Below the pieces are notes generated by a model. That model was not told the origin of the DNA. It saw only the letters and a list, made by a program, of their open reading frames with translations, and ran no database searches. Source: Episyrphus balteatus (Eukaryota > Arthropoda > Insecta > Diptera > Syrphidae). From it: a stretch of DNA of 64,000 nucleotides. Made by a program: the position numbers and the translations under genes. The stretch lies in NCBI RefSeq assembly GCF_945859705.1, contig NC_079137.1:55212552-55276551 (forward strand), in the 5' to 3' direction. Below are positions 10,517-22,589 of the stretch, piece after piece; positions within the stretch are counted from its first letter, which is position 1; every line of letters begins with the position of its first letter.

Positions 10517-13500
10517 TATATAAGCAGGGTGGCGTTGTCGATAAAACTCAAAAAATTATATTTAAAGCGTGTCAACCTTGCCTTGCCTTGACAGGATGTC
10601 GCCAGGCAACCCATGTGCAAACTGTTTCTTTAGACACAACCTTTAAGAAAATTTAACTTTCATTCAACGATCATGGTAGGTCGTTCTATGGCGGGATCTT
10701 AGACTATTAACAGGCCTCAGTTTTATAAGGCCTAGGGGTAATTTTGTGTAGGGAGAACATTTATTTTAACTGGACTAAAGATATTAGGAACGCAAACGTG
10801 AAATTTGTACATTCAGTAAATAGACAGCAAAATTTCAATTGCTTATATATAATTCATTCAGCTTCAACAATTTAACTAAAAAGATCACTCTGGCGTATGT
10901 GTAACTTTTTTCAACGAAATTAATGGAAATTATTTTAAACCAATAAATAGCTAGTAGATATACAGAAAACTTTAAAAATATATAAATTCTCTTTTCTTTT
11001 AAATCTGGACTTATAAAAATCATTGTGTGACCAGAGTTATCAATCACTTTTAATTTAATGACTTCATTTTTTTTATTAAATTAAGCACAGATTGAGACCC
11101 ATTTTTTCACTTTTCGATCTGTCAAACAATCTGCCCTTGAAAAAGAATCAATGACCCTATAAAATCTTAAAAGATGACAACAAGCCGCCAATGGAACCAA
11201 TACCAACTTAACTTATTATACAAAAACTCCTCCTCCCATTCGGCAAATCTTAATAAAAATAATGTAGATTATTTTGTTTTCTTATAATTAATCAAATATA
11301 TACAAAATAAATAATAACTTAAACAATATTTTTCTCCTTCATCACATTTTTAATCTTTATCATATACAAAAGGTCTCTCGTATAATACACCGACCGCACT
11401 TATTTATCAAAAAGAAAAACAGAATATACAACAATCTTTCTGAGAGCTGAGACCCTCAGCCACCACACAGACTTGATTTACCTCTTCCGCCGCCGAAGCC
11501 CTATTTTGATTCAATATTTCAAATAGATTTACTACGCCTTGTGTACCGATCAATTGCTTTCAGTAATTCTCATCCTATATAATTCCATAAGGCGGCGCAG
11601 TAGTAACGTCCCCATTCTTTTGCTAGATCTTCGGTCGGCTTTGCTATAACGAATATGCCTTGAAGCTGTGATCCATGTATATACACAAAAGTACGCTGCA
11701 GGGATTTTTTGCGCAGACAGAATAGTTGTTGTGGGGCTCAAGTGGCATCATATCGCAGAATGACCGAAGACATTTATTAATTGGATTTCATTTTCGAATA
11801 TCGAGTGTCGATTTTTTTTTTCGTTCCGTCTTGTGGGATAAATCTAGGCAAAAGGTAAAGTATCCACCTCAACAACACACCCAAAAGACCCATTCGCCAT
11901 CAGAAGAATAAGATGGCAAAAGTTTTTCAGAAATTCTTTGCAGTCAGCAAGGTTGGAAATGGGCGGACTACTGATGATGCAAGTGATGTATGATCTACGG
12001 CTTCGTTGATAGTCTTCGTTTGCTTCTCTTTGCCTCCGTCGTTGTCGACAAAAGCAATGGTTCCTTCTTTGAAATATAATTCCTCTCCAACTTCCAAGTG
12101 ATGATTAATATTTGTTTTAAAAAATAAAAATAAAATAAAAATAAAATCCCAGGAAGAGTCGGCTGCCTTTAGGATCTTCCATAAATGACAAAGACATACT
12201 TAGGTTTGCCTGTGATATTAAATAATAATAATAGGTTCGATGTTGAATGTTTAGACTTTGTGGGACGAACGGGTAGGTTAGTAACATTTAACTTGGTTAT
12301 AAAGAAAAAGGCTTTTACGTGCTAACTCGTTAAGTGGTCTTCACGTTCCACTGAGCCAGATAATTATAAAAAAAAAAAACTTACTACATATTTTTTTTTT
12401 TAAATTTGAATTCGAATAATTTATTTGCGAACTTGTTCACTTTCATTTTCATTCGTGAAATTATTTAAGCATGCAACAAGTAGTACCTATTTGATGATTG
12501 GAAGTTTGCAACAAGTTTCTTTTGATGCACAGCTCCATATTTTTTGTGTGGTTTATTATAAAGGTTGGTCAGCCGTATCAATTAAGGTATTCTCTGTTTG
12601 CTTACTTAAATAAGAAATAAATAATAATAATAAGTTGATGGAAATATGAAATTCAAATCGATTGAAATAAATGAAATGCTAAGAGTGTATTTGGCGAATG
12701 TTCCAGTCAAGCTCTATTAATTTACATGTATTTTAAGTGATTCAAAAATTTTAATTAATCAAATACTTTTAAATTGAATTCTTAACCATCGATTTACTTA
12801 TCCATAAGTAATTTATTTACTCGTATGTAGTTATATTACTCAAACTGTTTTGAAGGAAATAATCATGTTGTAAAATTTAAATTAAAATTTAAATTAAAAT
12901 TTTTTTCAAGGCATACAAATTAATTTAAATTTATTCAACATTCTTCCATTTGTTAAATAAAAACATGTTTTGAAAACCAACTTGCAAAAACTATTCTTGA
13001 AAACATGCTCAGCAAGATTTAATGTAGGTAACAGTATAACTGTCAGGGATTTGGCTGTTTATAAATGTGATTCTCTAAAACAAGAAAAAAAAGTTAATGA
13101 TACCTTTTTTTCAACGATCAATGGAATAGAAGATATTTATGGAAAAAGCTGAAGTTTTTGTAAAATATTTTCAATTCAATTTGTAGACTGACATGTTTTC
13201 TTGAGATAAACTTCGAGTTCAGATTTTTCATGAGTTGTAGTTTCAAAGATAGGTAATATATTTAAAAAAATAAAATTTCAGTCAAATTTTTTAACCGTTT
13301 TCGAAAAAAAATCTTATAGTCCAGTGCATTTATGATGTTCATATATGGGCGACCCAGCAGTTTGTACCACCCCCAAATTTTTTTTGCTCATTCGATAGAG
13401 CATTGGCTGAATATCATTATCCTGATTTTTCGCACTCGCGAAATTCACCTTTCGGACGCCACCTTGTTTAGTTTTTATTGAATATCTCGATTTCTATTTT

Positions 13501-13774
13501 TATACTACATAAAAGTTGTGTATACAAGAAACGTAGGTAATTAAATTTCGCGTCTTTTATGTTTTGAACACTTTTTCGATATTCTGAATATTAATAAAGT
13601 TACAAGCGAACAAAGTAAAAAAACAGAAAAAAGTGACAATTTTAAAGTTTTGAGCACTTTTTATCAAAATTATGAAAAAACCTTCCGAGATAAGATTATT
13701 CACCTTAAAATTATCTCATTTGGACTGTAGTGAAAACAAGCTATTATTGATTAAAAAAAAATAATATTAAAAAA
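10517..13774. other. Non-coding DNA with one unique island (11.4-12.1 kb)
   Basis: Mostly AT-rich. In the island, minus-strand 11556-11483 is open, looks protein-like (GVVNLFEILNQNRASAAEE) and ends at a GTAAAT donor, but its acceptor (ACTGAAAG) is poor, so an exon is only possible. A short AAAAT-type simple repeat lies at 12118-12147. The stretch from 12.2 kb onward shows nothing supportable. Confidence 0.35.
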
Positions 13775-14570
13775 AAAATCATGTGTGCAATTCATACGAG
13801 GTTGAAGTGAAACCTTAGAAAATCATTTTTCTTGAAAAAAAAAATCGAAAAAATCTAACTTTTTTTTTATTCCATCACCTTTAAATCCATTTTTTTTTTT
13901 ATCATCTGAAAGCTTATTTTTCCAGCTCAAAATATTTATATCGACCATGTCTATAAAACATCTACAAAAAGAGCTAGAATTTTTTGAACCCAATCAGTTT
14001 TCATCAATAACAGCCAAAAAAAAACAATCTTTTTTCTGTTTTAATCCATTTTTTTTAATGACAACCTATTATAAATTTTATAACATCTGAAAGCTTATTA
14101 TTTCATCTTTTATATGACGCTTCAATCATATTTCTACCATGTCTACAAGAAAAGTAAGAATTTTTTAAACCCAACCATGTCGAAATTTCAAACTGAGATT
14201 ACGATACTTCCTACACTGGTGGCTGGTCATCGGCAATAAATCTTCACAGGTGTTTTGAGGTATTTTTCAAGTTTCTCAATTTAAGATTTTGCAACTTGTA
14301 GTGCTCTATATCAAAAGATACCTATAACGTGTTTAGAAAAAGAACATATTTTTACCGTTATCTCAAGATTTTGAAGATGAAATTAATTGAAATTTTGTAC
14401 AATTATAGTCTATATAATTACCTATTTATAGTATAAATTTCATTCATCTATCTATTAAAACAAAAAAGTTATAATCAATTGATTTTTTCTGTCGCTTTTT
14501 CGTTCCATCGTGTTTCAAATCACTACGATACTAAAGAAGTTTTCACTTCAAAAATTGACAAAGTTAATAA
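13775..14570 (+). repeat. Family C repeat, copy 1
   Basis: Shares blocks in order with the reverse complement of 17355-18005: CATGTGTGCAATTCA, CACAGGTGTTTTGAGGTATT, a 'TTACCGTTATCTC' block, TTTCATTCATCTATCTATTA, AAAGCGACA-type, and the terminal ACTAAAGAAGTTTTCACTTC, where GAAGT-TTTC-ACTTC forms a hairpin. The upstream limit is uncertain; related sequence may extend to about 13345. Confidence 0.6.
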
Positions 14571-14589
14571 GTAATCATAATCAGAAAAT

Positions 14590-14715
14590 TTTGCGACATG
14601 TCTTTTAAAACAGAATTATAAAAAACAGAACAATTTTGAAAAGCAGAATTCTAAAAAACTGAATTTTGAAAAGTCAAATTTTGAAACCAGAATTTTTAGG
14701 AAAAAAATTTGACTC
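14590..14715. repeat. Family E fragment (CAGAATTTTG-type motif array)
   Basis: Several spaced copies of (A)CAGAATT(T/C)T(G/A)A are visible; the same motif array builds the foldback at 46457-46929 and the composite at 36.2-38.6 kb. Confidence 0.45.
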
Positions 14716-17354
14716 CAACACATTTTGAAAGTTTCAGAAATTTCAACAACTGTCGATTTTCAAGTGATATCAATCAATCACTTTGACAGACAATTTTTTT
14801 TCCTTTTCTTTATATGTACATATGTATGTTTTAAACCATGCAAAATGTTTCCATTAAAGTAACAAAGAATGTAATTCCAACCTCCGGTGAAGACTAAATA
14901 ATATCAACAAACACCTAAACAAATATCCATCAGAGTGTATTCCTTGAAACACGCTAATTTTCTTATTTAAATAACAATAAAAAATTAGCTCGCACAATAT
15001 CATGCAAATATGTATGTAACCAACAACAATCTTCGTGACGTGACGATTCTATTTGAAGGCTTGCATCCTGTTCGTTTAAATAAGCAAAAAGGAAGCATTT
15101 TTCTTTGCCTTGCCTTTGCCTTTACTTTTAAGTCAATAATTGTATTTATACATTAAATGACATTTGCATGATGTGCATTGTGACAACACAGCATCCAGAG
15201 AGTATCTTTAATAAGCATTAACTGCTGTTGAATATAAAAATGAAATATTGGGACAAGTGAAGTCTTCAGCTCTGGAATAATACACACACCTTTTATATCC
15301 CTAGAATTATGAGACAAAAAACGACACGACTCACCGTGTGCCATAATACGACCATCATCTTGGCTAAAACTCAGACGAGCTATCTGTCTGGAATATGAGC
15401 CTAGCAAAAGCGCGATACAATAAACCAGAGAAACAAAATAAACAGAACCCTCTGTGGGATGATTAATAAACCTGACCGATGCGAAGAGGTTTTTTGTCCG
15501 GATGGCAATAACTCACCTCCGAGTGCATAAACATCCCAACCAGCATCTCTCTTTGATTGTTCTATTCTTCGCCTTTTTCTTATTTTGCTAAAGCAAACAG
15601 GAGCAGGCCAAGCGAAGGTGGTATCATCATATAGGCTCAGACTTAGGCTCATAGTCAAGACAGCTGCTGCCTCCACAAGGTTTTTCTTAGATATAAGTTC
15701 AGACTTGGAGGCTCGTAGAAGACTCGCAAGAGTTGAGAGTATTATTTCAACTCGTTTCGTTTGCGAAGCTCTGGACTTTTGATGGACTTTTGCCCCTATG
15801 TGCAATTATAATAGACAGGCCCTTCTCACTTTTATTTGCCATGCCTTTGCTTGCAATATGCAAAAGGCTCAAGACCTTCCTTGCTGCAGCCATCAAAGGT
15901 GTGCAAATTTTACCCAAAACTGTATCGAGGAAGGCTTCCTTTTGAGTTGGACTGAATAGTTCTGATGGAAGTCTCAAAGTACGGGATGGATAGTTCAGTG
16001 AATAGAGAAAGAGTCTCGAACTTGCAACAGCAGCAGTCTCACGTAGTCGCTGCATTTGCTGGCTGTGGCTTACCGCATGACAATTCTTTTAATGAGTCTG
16101 CGCGCACCACCTTTCGAAGAGCTGTCCCATCGCATCGCATCGAAGGTGCACTCGCTTTTCTTTTGCTTTATGGTGATGGCTGTGACTTGGAAAGATGCTT
16201 GCTTTGCGCTGAATCAATAGACCAAGTGATGTTGTTCTTGGCCATGATTGTCTGGGATGTTGCTTCGGATATATGTTTGTTGTTGTTTCTTTTTTGTACT
16301 TTTTTTCTGCGCACAAAACCGAATGTATAAAGGTTTTATTTTTCTTATTTTTTTTTTTGTATTCTCAAAGTCTTTGTTGATTTTTTCGCGATTTTTGTGT
16401 TTGGTTTGGTTGGATACTTTATCCAGTATCCACCAGCAGACTTGCGAAGTTAGATACGGCAAAGCCATTTTGAAGGACAAATTTACAATAAGGACATTGA
16501 CTCTTTTTTGAGAATGAACTCGAACTGTGCGCGAGAAAAAATAGTGTAGGAACAAGCCACAGCAGCAGTTATATGGCCCTTGTGGTGTAATATTGGTATC
16601 TCGCGGGATGTTTCTCGAATGTAATGTGTAAGTATATATGCATAATAAGGAGTGTTTTTTTTTTGTTCGAAGATAGAGGTGGTTCCTTGTGGAGGAATCA
16701 TAAGTGAGATTTTTCTGTTTAACCGCAACACATAAAGTGCCATAGAGGATAGAGAGCATACACAACACATAGATTTGTTGTGTGTGGTTTATTATTTTGA
16801 TAGATTAACAGCATGTAAATTGGCGTGTCATGCCTGACGAAAGAGATGTGAGTTCTGTGGTTATATTAGGGGTGCGGTAGTGAGTAATTTGTAAAAGTTA
16901 ACAGATAGAATAATGGTTGTTTTTTTTTTTTTAATAAACATATTCAGAAGGCATCTTATTTGTAAAGTCAGAGACATCTCTTTAAGATTTTTTATTGACA
17001 ACTTTTTGCACATCCTTACAGGCTCTGTATTTGCATGAAGGTCAAAGATCAAACCATAGATTACATTAATAAGATACCGATCAATCTTGGAAATCAAGAA
17101 GGAATGCGTTACACCATCATTACCATTCAAAAGCTATAGAAAACCACAGACTAATTTAACACTGCAACTGATTAATAGAGATAGCCTGAGCCACCGAAAG
17201 CTCCCCGAAGAGTGGAAAAGGGAAATGATCATCAAGTAAAAAAAAAACAAAAAAAAAAAAATGATCCAAATGCATCGTTCTGCACTGAGAAAGATTGCCA
17301 CACTATTTCGAAGTTCAAAGTGTCGGATAAGATTGAATACTGCAACCAATTTTT
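14716..17354. other. Less AT-rich unique region surrounding the minus-strand exon candidates
   Basis: Apart from the exon candidates described separately, several open frames overlap on both strands without recognisable domains. A CATCG-type CATCGCATCGCATCG run lies near 16130 and recurs near 24154. Confidence 0.4.
15335..16208 (-). CDS. Candidate minus-strand exon chain with a WD40-like segment
   Basis: Three phase-compatible segments lie on the minus strand: 16208-16074 (donor GTAAGC), 15587-15517 (pyrimidine-rich acceptor TGTTTGCTTTAG, donor GTGAGT) and 15400-15335 (acceptor CGCTTTTGCTAG, donor GTGAGT). Joining the last two, across a 116-bp intron, keeps the only open frame of the 66-bp exon. 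That frame reads SYSRQIARLSFSQDDGRIMA, which fits the L-x-F-S-x-D-G-x-x-M-A pattern of a WD40 blade; DAGWDVYALGG precedes it. The first segment is the least certain. No further exons were located, and the gene is not identified. Chance agreement is possible because sites were selected by eye. Confidence 0.3.
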
Positions 17355-18005
17355 TTGAAGTGAAAACTTCTTTAGTATCGTAGTGATTTGAAAGAAGATG
17401 AAACGAAAAAGCGACACGACTTCAACTTGTTATAACTTTTTTGTTTTAATAGATAGATGAATGAAATTTTTACTGTAGATAGGTAATTAAATAAATTATA
17501 ATTCTACAAAACTTCAATTAATTTCATATTCAAAATTCGGAGATAACGGTAAAAAGATGTTCTTTTCCAACACACGTTATATCTTTTGATCTAGTGCACA
17601 TACAAATTTGGTTTAACTTTAATACGCATGCTAATAACATAACTTTTTATTTGATGTATCACACATAACGTTACGTGCTCTACAAGTTACACAATCTTAA
17701 ATTGAAAAAAAAAAATTAAAAATACCTCAAAACACCTGTGGAGATCTGTTGGCGATTTCATTGGCTCTGCTGAAAAATAGACTTTTCTGGGTTACGAGGT
17801 TTTAGAACTACAGCGACGATATATATTTTGAGCTAAGACAATAAGCTTTCAGATGATATAAAATGTATCTAGGTTGTCATATAAAAAACATGGATTTGAA
17901 GGTGATAGAATAAAAATATTTAGATTTTTTCTATTTTTTTTTTTGCAAGAAAAATGATTTTTCAAGGTTTCACTTCTACCACGTGTGAATTGCACACATG
18001 ATTTT
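17355..18005 (-). repeat. Family C repeat, copy 2 (inverted relative to copy 1)
   Basis: Starts at TTGAAGTGAAAACTTCTTTA, the reverse complement of the copy-1 end, and runs through the same ordered blocks to TGAATTGCACACATG. It is shorter than copy 1 through internal deletions. Confidence 0.6.
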
Positions 18006-18236
18006 TTAATTGGTGATACACTGGTAGTTTGAAAGCTGTACAACTCAAAGTTTCTTACACTCAAAACTTTTTGCTGCAGAAATGTTCCTTAAGGTTAAAA
18101 TTGTATTATAGGTAGTCACTTTTAGGCGAAGAGTCAACGCGACTTGGATAGAGCTGAAATCTTTAGAAACCGCCTGCACGATGCATGCATCGCGATGGAG
18201 CTATGTGTATTAGAGGCCCTAAGTCCCCCAACCCAA

Positions 18237-19431
18237 CAAGATTAGAAATAAATCTCAACCTATTTGTCGCCATTTTCAATAAAGGTCATAAAATAACCTT
18301 TATTTTTAAAAAAGAAAAATTTCGGTCAAGGTCTGAGGGAAACCTTTATTTTGTATTTTTTTATGTTTCGGTCAACCAGTGAGATTTATCGCTGAGAGAA
18401 AAAAATAAATCTCATATGCAATGTATCAATTCATAGAGAAATAAGGAGTGCCATATGAAAGCTTATATTCTCAGCTACCCGATAGTGGTATAATCCGGTT
18501 TTTCGATTTTTTTTTCAAAATTCCGAGAAAATCGCGTTTGAAAGTTGGAGTAAATTTTTTTTTCAAAAAATCCAAGAATCTTTGAACGCTTCTGGAAGCT
18601 AAACCGCTTGAGAGCAATTTTTGGCAGCGATGCCAAATGATAGCTTGTGTTATGGGCCTACGCTTAGCACATTGTCAGATTTTTTAAAAATCATCTTCCA
18701 TGTTAAACCGCCACATCATGACTATTTTTTCAGAATCAGGCTAAACTTTTTTTTTACTTTTAAGTTCTCCCGGTTTGAGAACGCGTGCACCTGCAGGGAT
18801 GGGAGTTGTACCCAAATATAGGTTAAAGTCCCCGCTACCTTTTGGCATCAAACATTTTTTTTTTTCATTTTTTTTTCAAATTTCCGAGATATAACAGCCG
18901 TTTGAAGTTGGGGGGGGGGGGGGGGGGGGGGCGAAAAAGCTTCTGGAAGCTGAACGCTTTGACCTAGATATTAGAAAATCGGTCTCCTGAAATATTCGAA
19001 ATTGCATTGGTTGTGCTTGTCGTCCCAGCGACTCAAATCACAGATTTTACTTTAAACGAAAAGAGATATAATCTTGGGTATAAAGAACTTTGAGAGTCTA
19101 TTTAGTTCATACATTATTAAATACATAAACTTAGAAAAAACATCCTTTTCATATTTATTTTTGCAAAATAAAGATATTCTTGACATATTCGACATTTTCC
19201 TTTGAATTGACCATTTTTGATTTATTTTGACCTTTTCCATTTATTTTTTTGTAAAAATCTCAACCATTGAGAGATATTTAAAAAAATAAAAAATAAATCT
19301 CAACCGATAACCTTTATTTTTGATTTTTTTAAATAAATCTCAAACCCTAACCGAAACTATTTAAAGTAATGTGGTAACTCTCACAGAGAAACCGATTGAA
19401 AATTAAGGTTGACTGTTATTTCTGGTCTCTG
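18237..19431 (+). mobile_element. Family B element, copy 1 (about 1.2 kb)
   Basis: Matches 48351-49551 in inverted orientation along its length. Imperfect TIRs: left CAAGATTAGAAATAAATCTC, right end reversed CAGAGACCAGAAATAA. The CAGAG start agrees with the hAT YAGNG terminal consensus, but no TSD is recognisable, so it is an old copy. No transposase; the interior holds an 'aaaataaaggtt' zone and GATTTATC(G)CTGAGAG motifs. Confidence 0.65.
18910..18931. repeat. Poly-G tract (22 G)
   Basis: A run of 22 G inside family B copy 1; the corresponding place in copy 2 (near 48880) has a short GCCCGGCC-type sequence, so the run expanded in this copy or is an assembly artefact. Confidence 0.85.
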
Positions 19432-19867
19432 GTCTGAGGACCTAAGTAAGTAATTGAATACCTTCCGTTAATAAGAAGTCGTTAATTTTAGCAACATACA
19501 AATGACTTTTTATAAAATCACTGTTTTAACTTTACTTTTTTTTTCTGGAGCAAAAATCATTTTTGTTACTGGGACCAATATCATCGAGAAAACTTCTTCA
19601 GAACTATATAAATAACACTGCCCAACACACAAAAATTTTCCAGACCGTTGTTTATCATTTCTTACTAAGTTTAGGGTGCTGATTCCATTAGTTTTTTTTC
19701 TAGCAGCTCTAGTTTTTAAATTATTCATACATGAAAATTCATAGAAATTCATAAAATTTTTTTTTGTTAAATTTTTTTTTTATTAAAAAAAAATGTTTTT
19801 TGTATTTTTATTTTACTAACTGAACCGAAATAAATTACATTCGAAACAAATTTTTCCAAAAAAATAG

Positions 19868-20350
19868 TATGAAATCACCCCAAAAATGTGAAAAATTAAA
19901 ATGTCTATAAAAATAGAGCTCTTAGAAAGCAACCAGTGTGATTTTTAGGCTAAGTGAACCCAAATGCATTAGGTTCGATAAGAAAATTTTTGGAAAATGT
20001 TAACAAACAGTTAAAATAAGCATAACTTTAAAATAAGTACGAAATTACCCCCAAAATGTGGAAAACTAAAATATTTCAAAAAATAGAGCTCCTAGAAAAA
20101 AGAAATGAATGTGATTTTTGGGTTTACTGACCCCAAATACATTGAGTTTAATATAATTTTTTTCTGGAAAACTTTATAATAAACCCTCAAAATAAGAAAA
20201 ACTTAAAAATTCGTATGAATATTTCCCCAAATGTGAAAAATTAAATATTTCAAAAACTAGAACTGCTAGAAAGAAACCAATATTATTTTTGAGCTTACTG
20301 AACCCAAATCTATAAAATTTGATATAAATCTCTTTGAAACATTTTAAAAA
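19868..20350. repeat. Three tandem diverged units of about 175 bp
   Basis: Units start near 19868, 20039 and 20215, each as 'atgaaatnnccccaaaatgtg', continuing with 'aaaatagagctcctagaaa', 'gtgattttt', 'actgaacccaaat' and 'gataaaatttttt'. Divergence between units is high. The last unit is truncated. Confidence 0.7.
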
Positions 20351-21431
20351 GTTGAAAATTGTTGGCCAGTGTAATAAACTGATTGTTTTGGTCAATTTTC
20401 TGCATTTTTCAATTGATAGTTTGTCGTAATTTAATCGTTGAGTGTTTCCATCCATCCATCTGAATGGATTCTTATAATTCATTCAAAACTGGTAGATCTA
20501 CATTTTGATTTAATATTAACTACTCTTCTTGCCTGATTCACAATAGGTCTGTTTAATTAAAAAAAACTCTAGGACTGAACAGATCAGAGCAGCACAAGTT
20601 TGTAAATACTGTCAGAACAAAGCAACTGTCTATATCAGTTGCAAAATTTTAAATCCAAGAAATGATTTTTTTAGTTAAATAAATGATTTACTAGAACTTT
20701 TAATATTCCCGTAATTTTTTTTAGTTAATAAATCAAAAAAACCCTTAAGAAATTCACTTTTTAAAATCTTATTTTCTCTTATTTTTTTCACAATCAAACA
20801 ACCAGCTGAAAAATGACACTTGCTCTACCCCAAAAAGTAGGAGCAAAAAAACTTGAACTTTTCTGTGCTGAATAACTTCATGAAATATAGAATGACAGAT
20901 TGTAGAACAAGGAAGGGCGAGTTTTTTTTTCATGAAACACAAAAACTTGTACTTTTCGGATCTTTTCTGTTCTTTTCAGATTCATTAAACAGGCCTTATG
21001 TTGCCTTCTTCTTACACACTTTCTTCTATTTCCTGTCAAAAATAAAAAATAATGAAGAATTAGGTACCCAAAAAATCATTGAATTTCCAAATGGCTTACG
21101 ATTTAAGTGACCAAGAAAAAATCTAGTCGCGCAATACCTATTATGAATAAGGAGCTGTTTTCTTTTGTTAAAAACTTATTTATTTTTGAAAGTTTGTCGT
21201 AGTAACGATTTTAATATTGTTCAGTTCAGAATATTTTCTTGTTGAAGAAATATTCTTGTAGATTTATTTCGGTAGAATTACTTTGCAGGTAATTTTAGAA
21301 TAATGAAGAAATTCTTTTGGTTGCTGAAAAGAGAATGTACAGTACATGAAGCAGTTCAAGGCACGAGTACGATAACTTAGGCGGGAGTTGGCAATTCTCT
21401 AAGTTGCGGGAGGGGCAATTTTCTAAAATAT
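20351..21431. other. AT-rich non-coding DNA
   Basis: No supported feature seen. Confidence 0.5.
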
Positions 21432-22589
21432 CACGTAAAATACAAAAAAAAAAATTATTAAAAATCAACGGCAACACTTACAGTTATGAATGATACCTTT
21501 TTCAAAAGCTAGAGTTATACACTAAATTCTAGTTTTAAATCAAATTATTTCAATTAATTTTTCTCGAAATAATCAACTTCAAAGTCAAAATTTTGGGAAA
21601 AAAGTTTAAAAAAACACATTAAATACTATTTTTACCAAGACTGTGAATTTAAATATTAAATTAATCAATGAAATAAACTACCTCAATAAATTTCGTATTA
21701 CATACTGAAAACCATATGCTTCTATGCCTTATAGTTTCCGAGAAAATTGAAAATAAGAAAATTACCTTTTAATCAGATTTTCATTTTCTTGACTATTTTC
21801 GCCAATATTAACATTTTTTAACTTAAAAGTATCATGCCTGGTCGCTTCGCAGGTTCTCAGGATTTTAACTACCTTTTTGGGTCCTCTGTCTCACTCAGAC
21901 AACTTCGGTCCTAAGAATCTCGCGATTTTTTTTTATAAAAATGGTAAAGGTATGAAGTTCAAGGCGTATCAAACTGAGATGGCTAAGGGGGGCCATGCTG
22001 CCCCCCTGCAACCCCCCTGCTTGGGAACACTATAGGATTTGGGGTGGGGTCAAAGTTGGGTATGTACATTGTACAAAGTTTCTTTTGAATTCGAAAAAAC
22101 TGTTAAATTCTGAAGAAAATTTGCCTACACCCAAACTCGCACCCAACCCAAATCCTATAATAGTGAGCCCAAGCAGGGGCGTTGCAAGGGGGCATACTGC
22201 TTGCATGCATTATGTTTATGTAAACACGAAAACAGCTAAAAAATACAAGTTTGATAAAAAGGTAGTTTTTAAATTTTTAATTTTCTCAAAAACTAGAAGT
22301 AATAGAAGCATATGGTTTTCAGAATTTTATAAGAAATTAATTGAGGCAGTTTATTTAATCAATTCATTTCTTATTTAAATTCACAGTCTTGGTCAAAATA
22401 ATATTTAATGTGTTTTTTTTAACATTTTTTTCCCAAATTTTGACTTTGAAGTTGATTATTTCGAGAACAATTAATTGAAATAATTTGATTTAAAAATAAG
22501 AAGGAAATATACAATTCTGGCTTTTGAAAAAGGTATCGTTCGTATCTGTAAGTGTTGCCGTTGTTTTTTAATATTTTGTATTTTACGTG
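21432..22589. mobile_element. Family D foldback element with arms of about 345 bp
   Basis: The left arm (21432 to about 21775) and right arm (about 22255-22589) are inverted copies: CACGTAAAATAC at the outer end, then ATCAACGGCAACACTTACAG, AATTATTTCAATTAATTTTT, ATACTGAAAACCATATGCTT and so on. The centre holds a second, GC-richer inverted repeat (about 21985-22055 versus 22140-22205) with CCCCCTGC, TTGGG and ATAGGATTTGGG blocks. No clear TSD or coding region. Confidence 0.75.

Noticed and set aside
11100..11300. Search for CRISPR, rRNA and bacterial-type operators across the window
   Set aside because: Nothing resembling these; the window is eukaryotic and the regular repeat at 25-27 kb is a minisatellite without spacers.
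16214..16768. 184-codon minus-strand frame
   Set aside because: Lys/Thr/Tyr-rich low-complexity translation of A-rich tracts, overlapped by other frames on both strands, with no domain.
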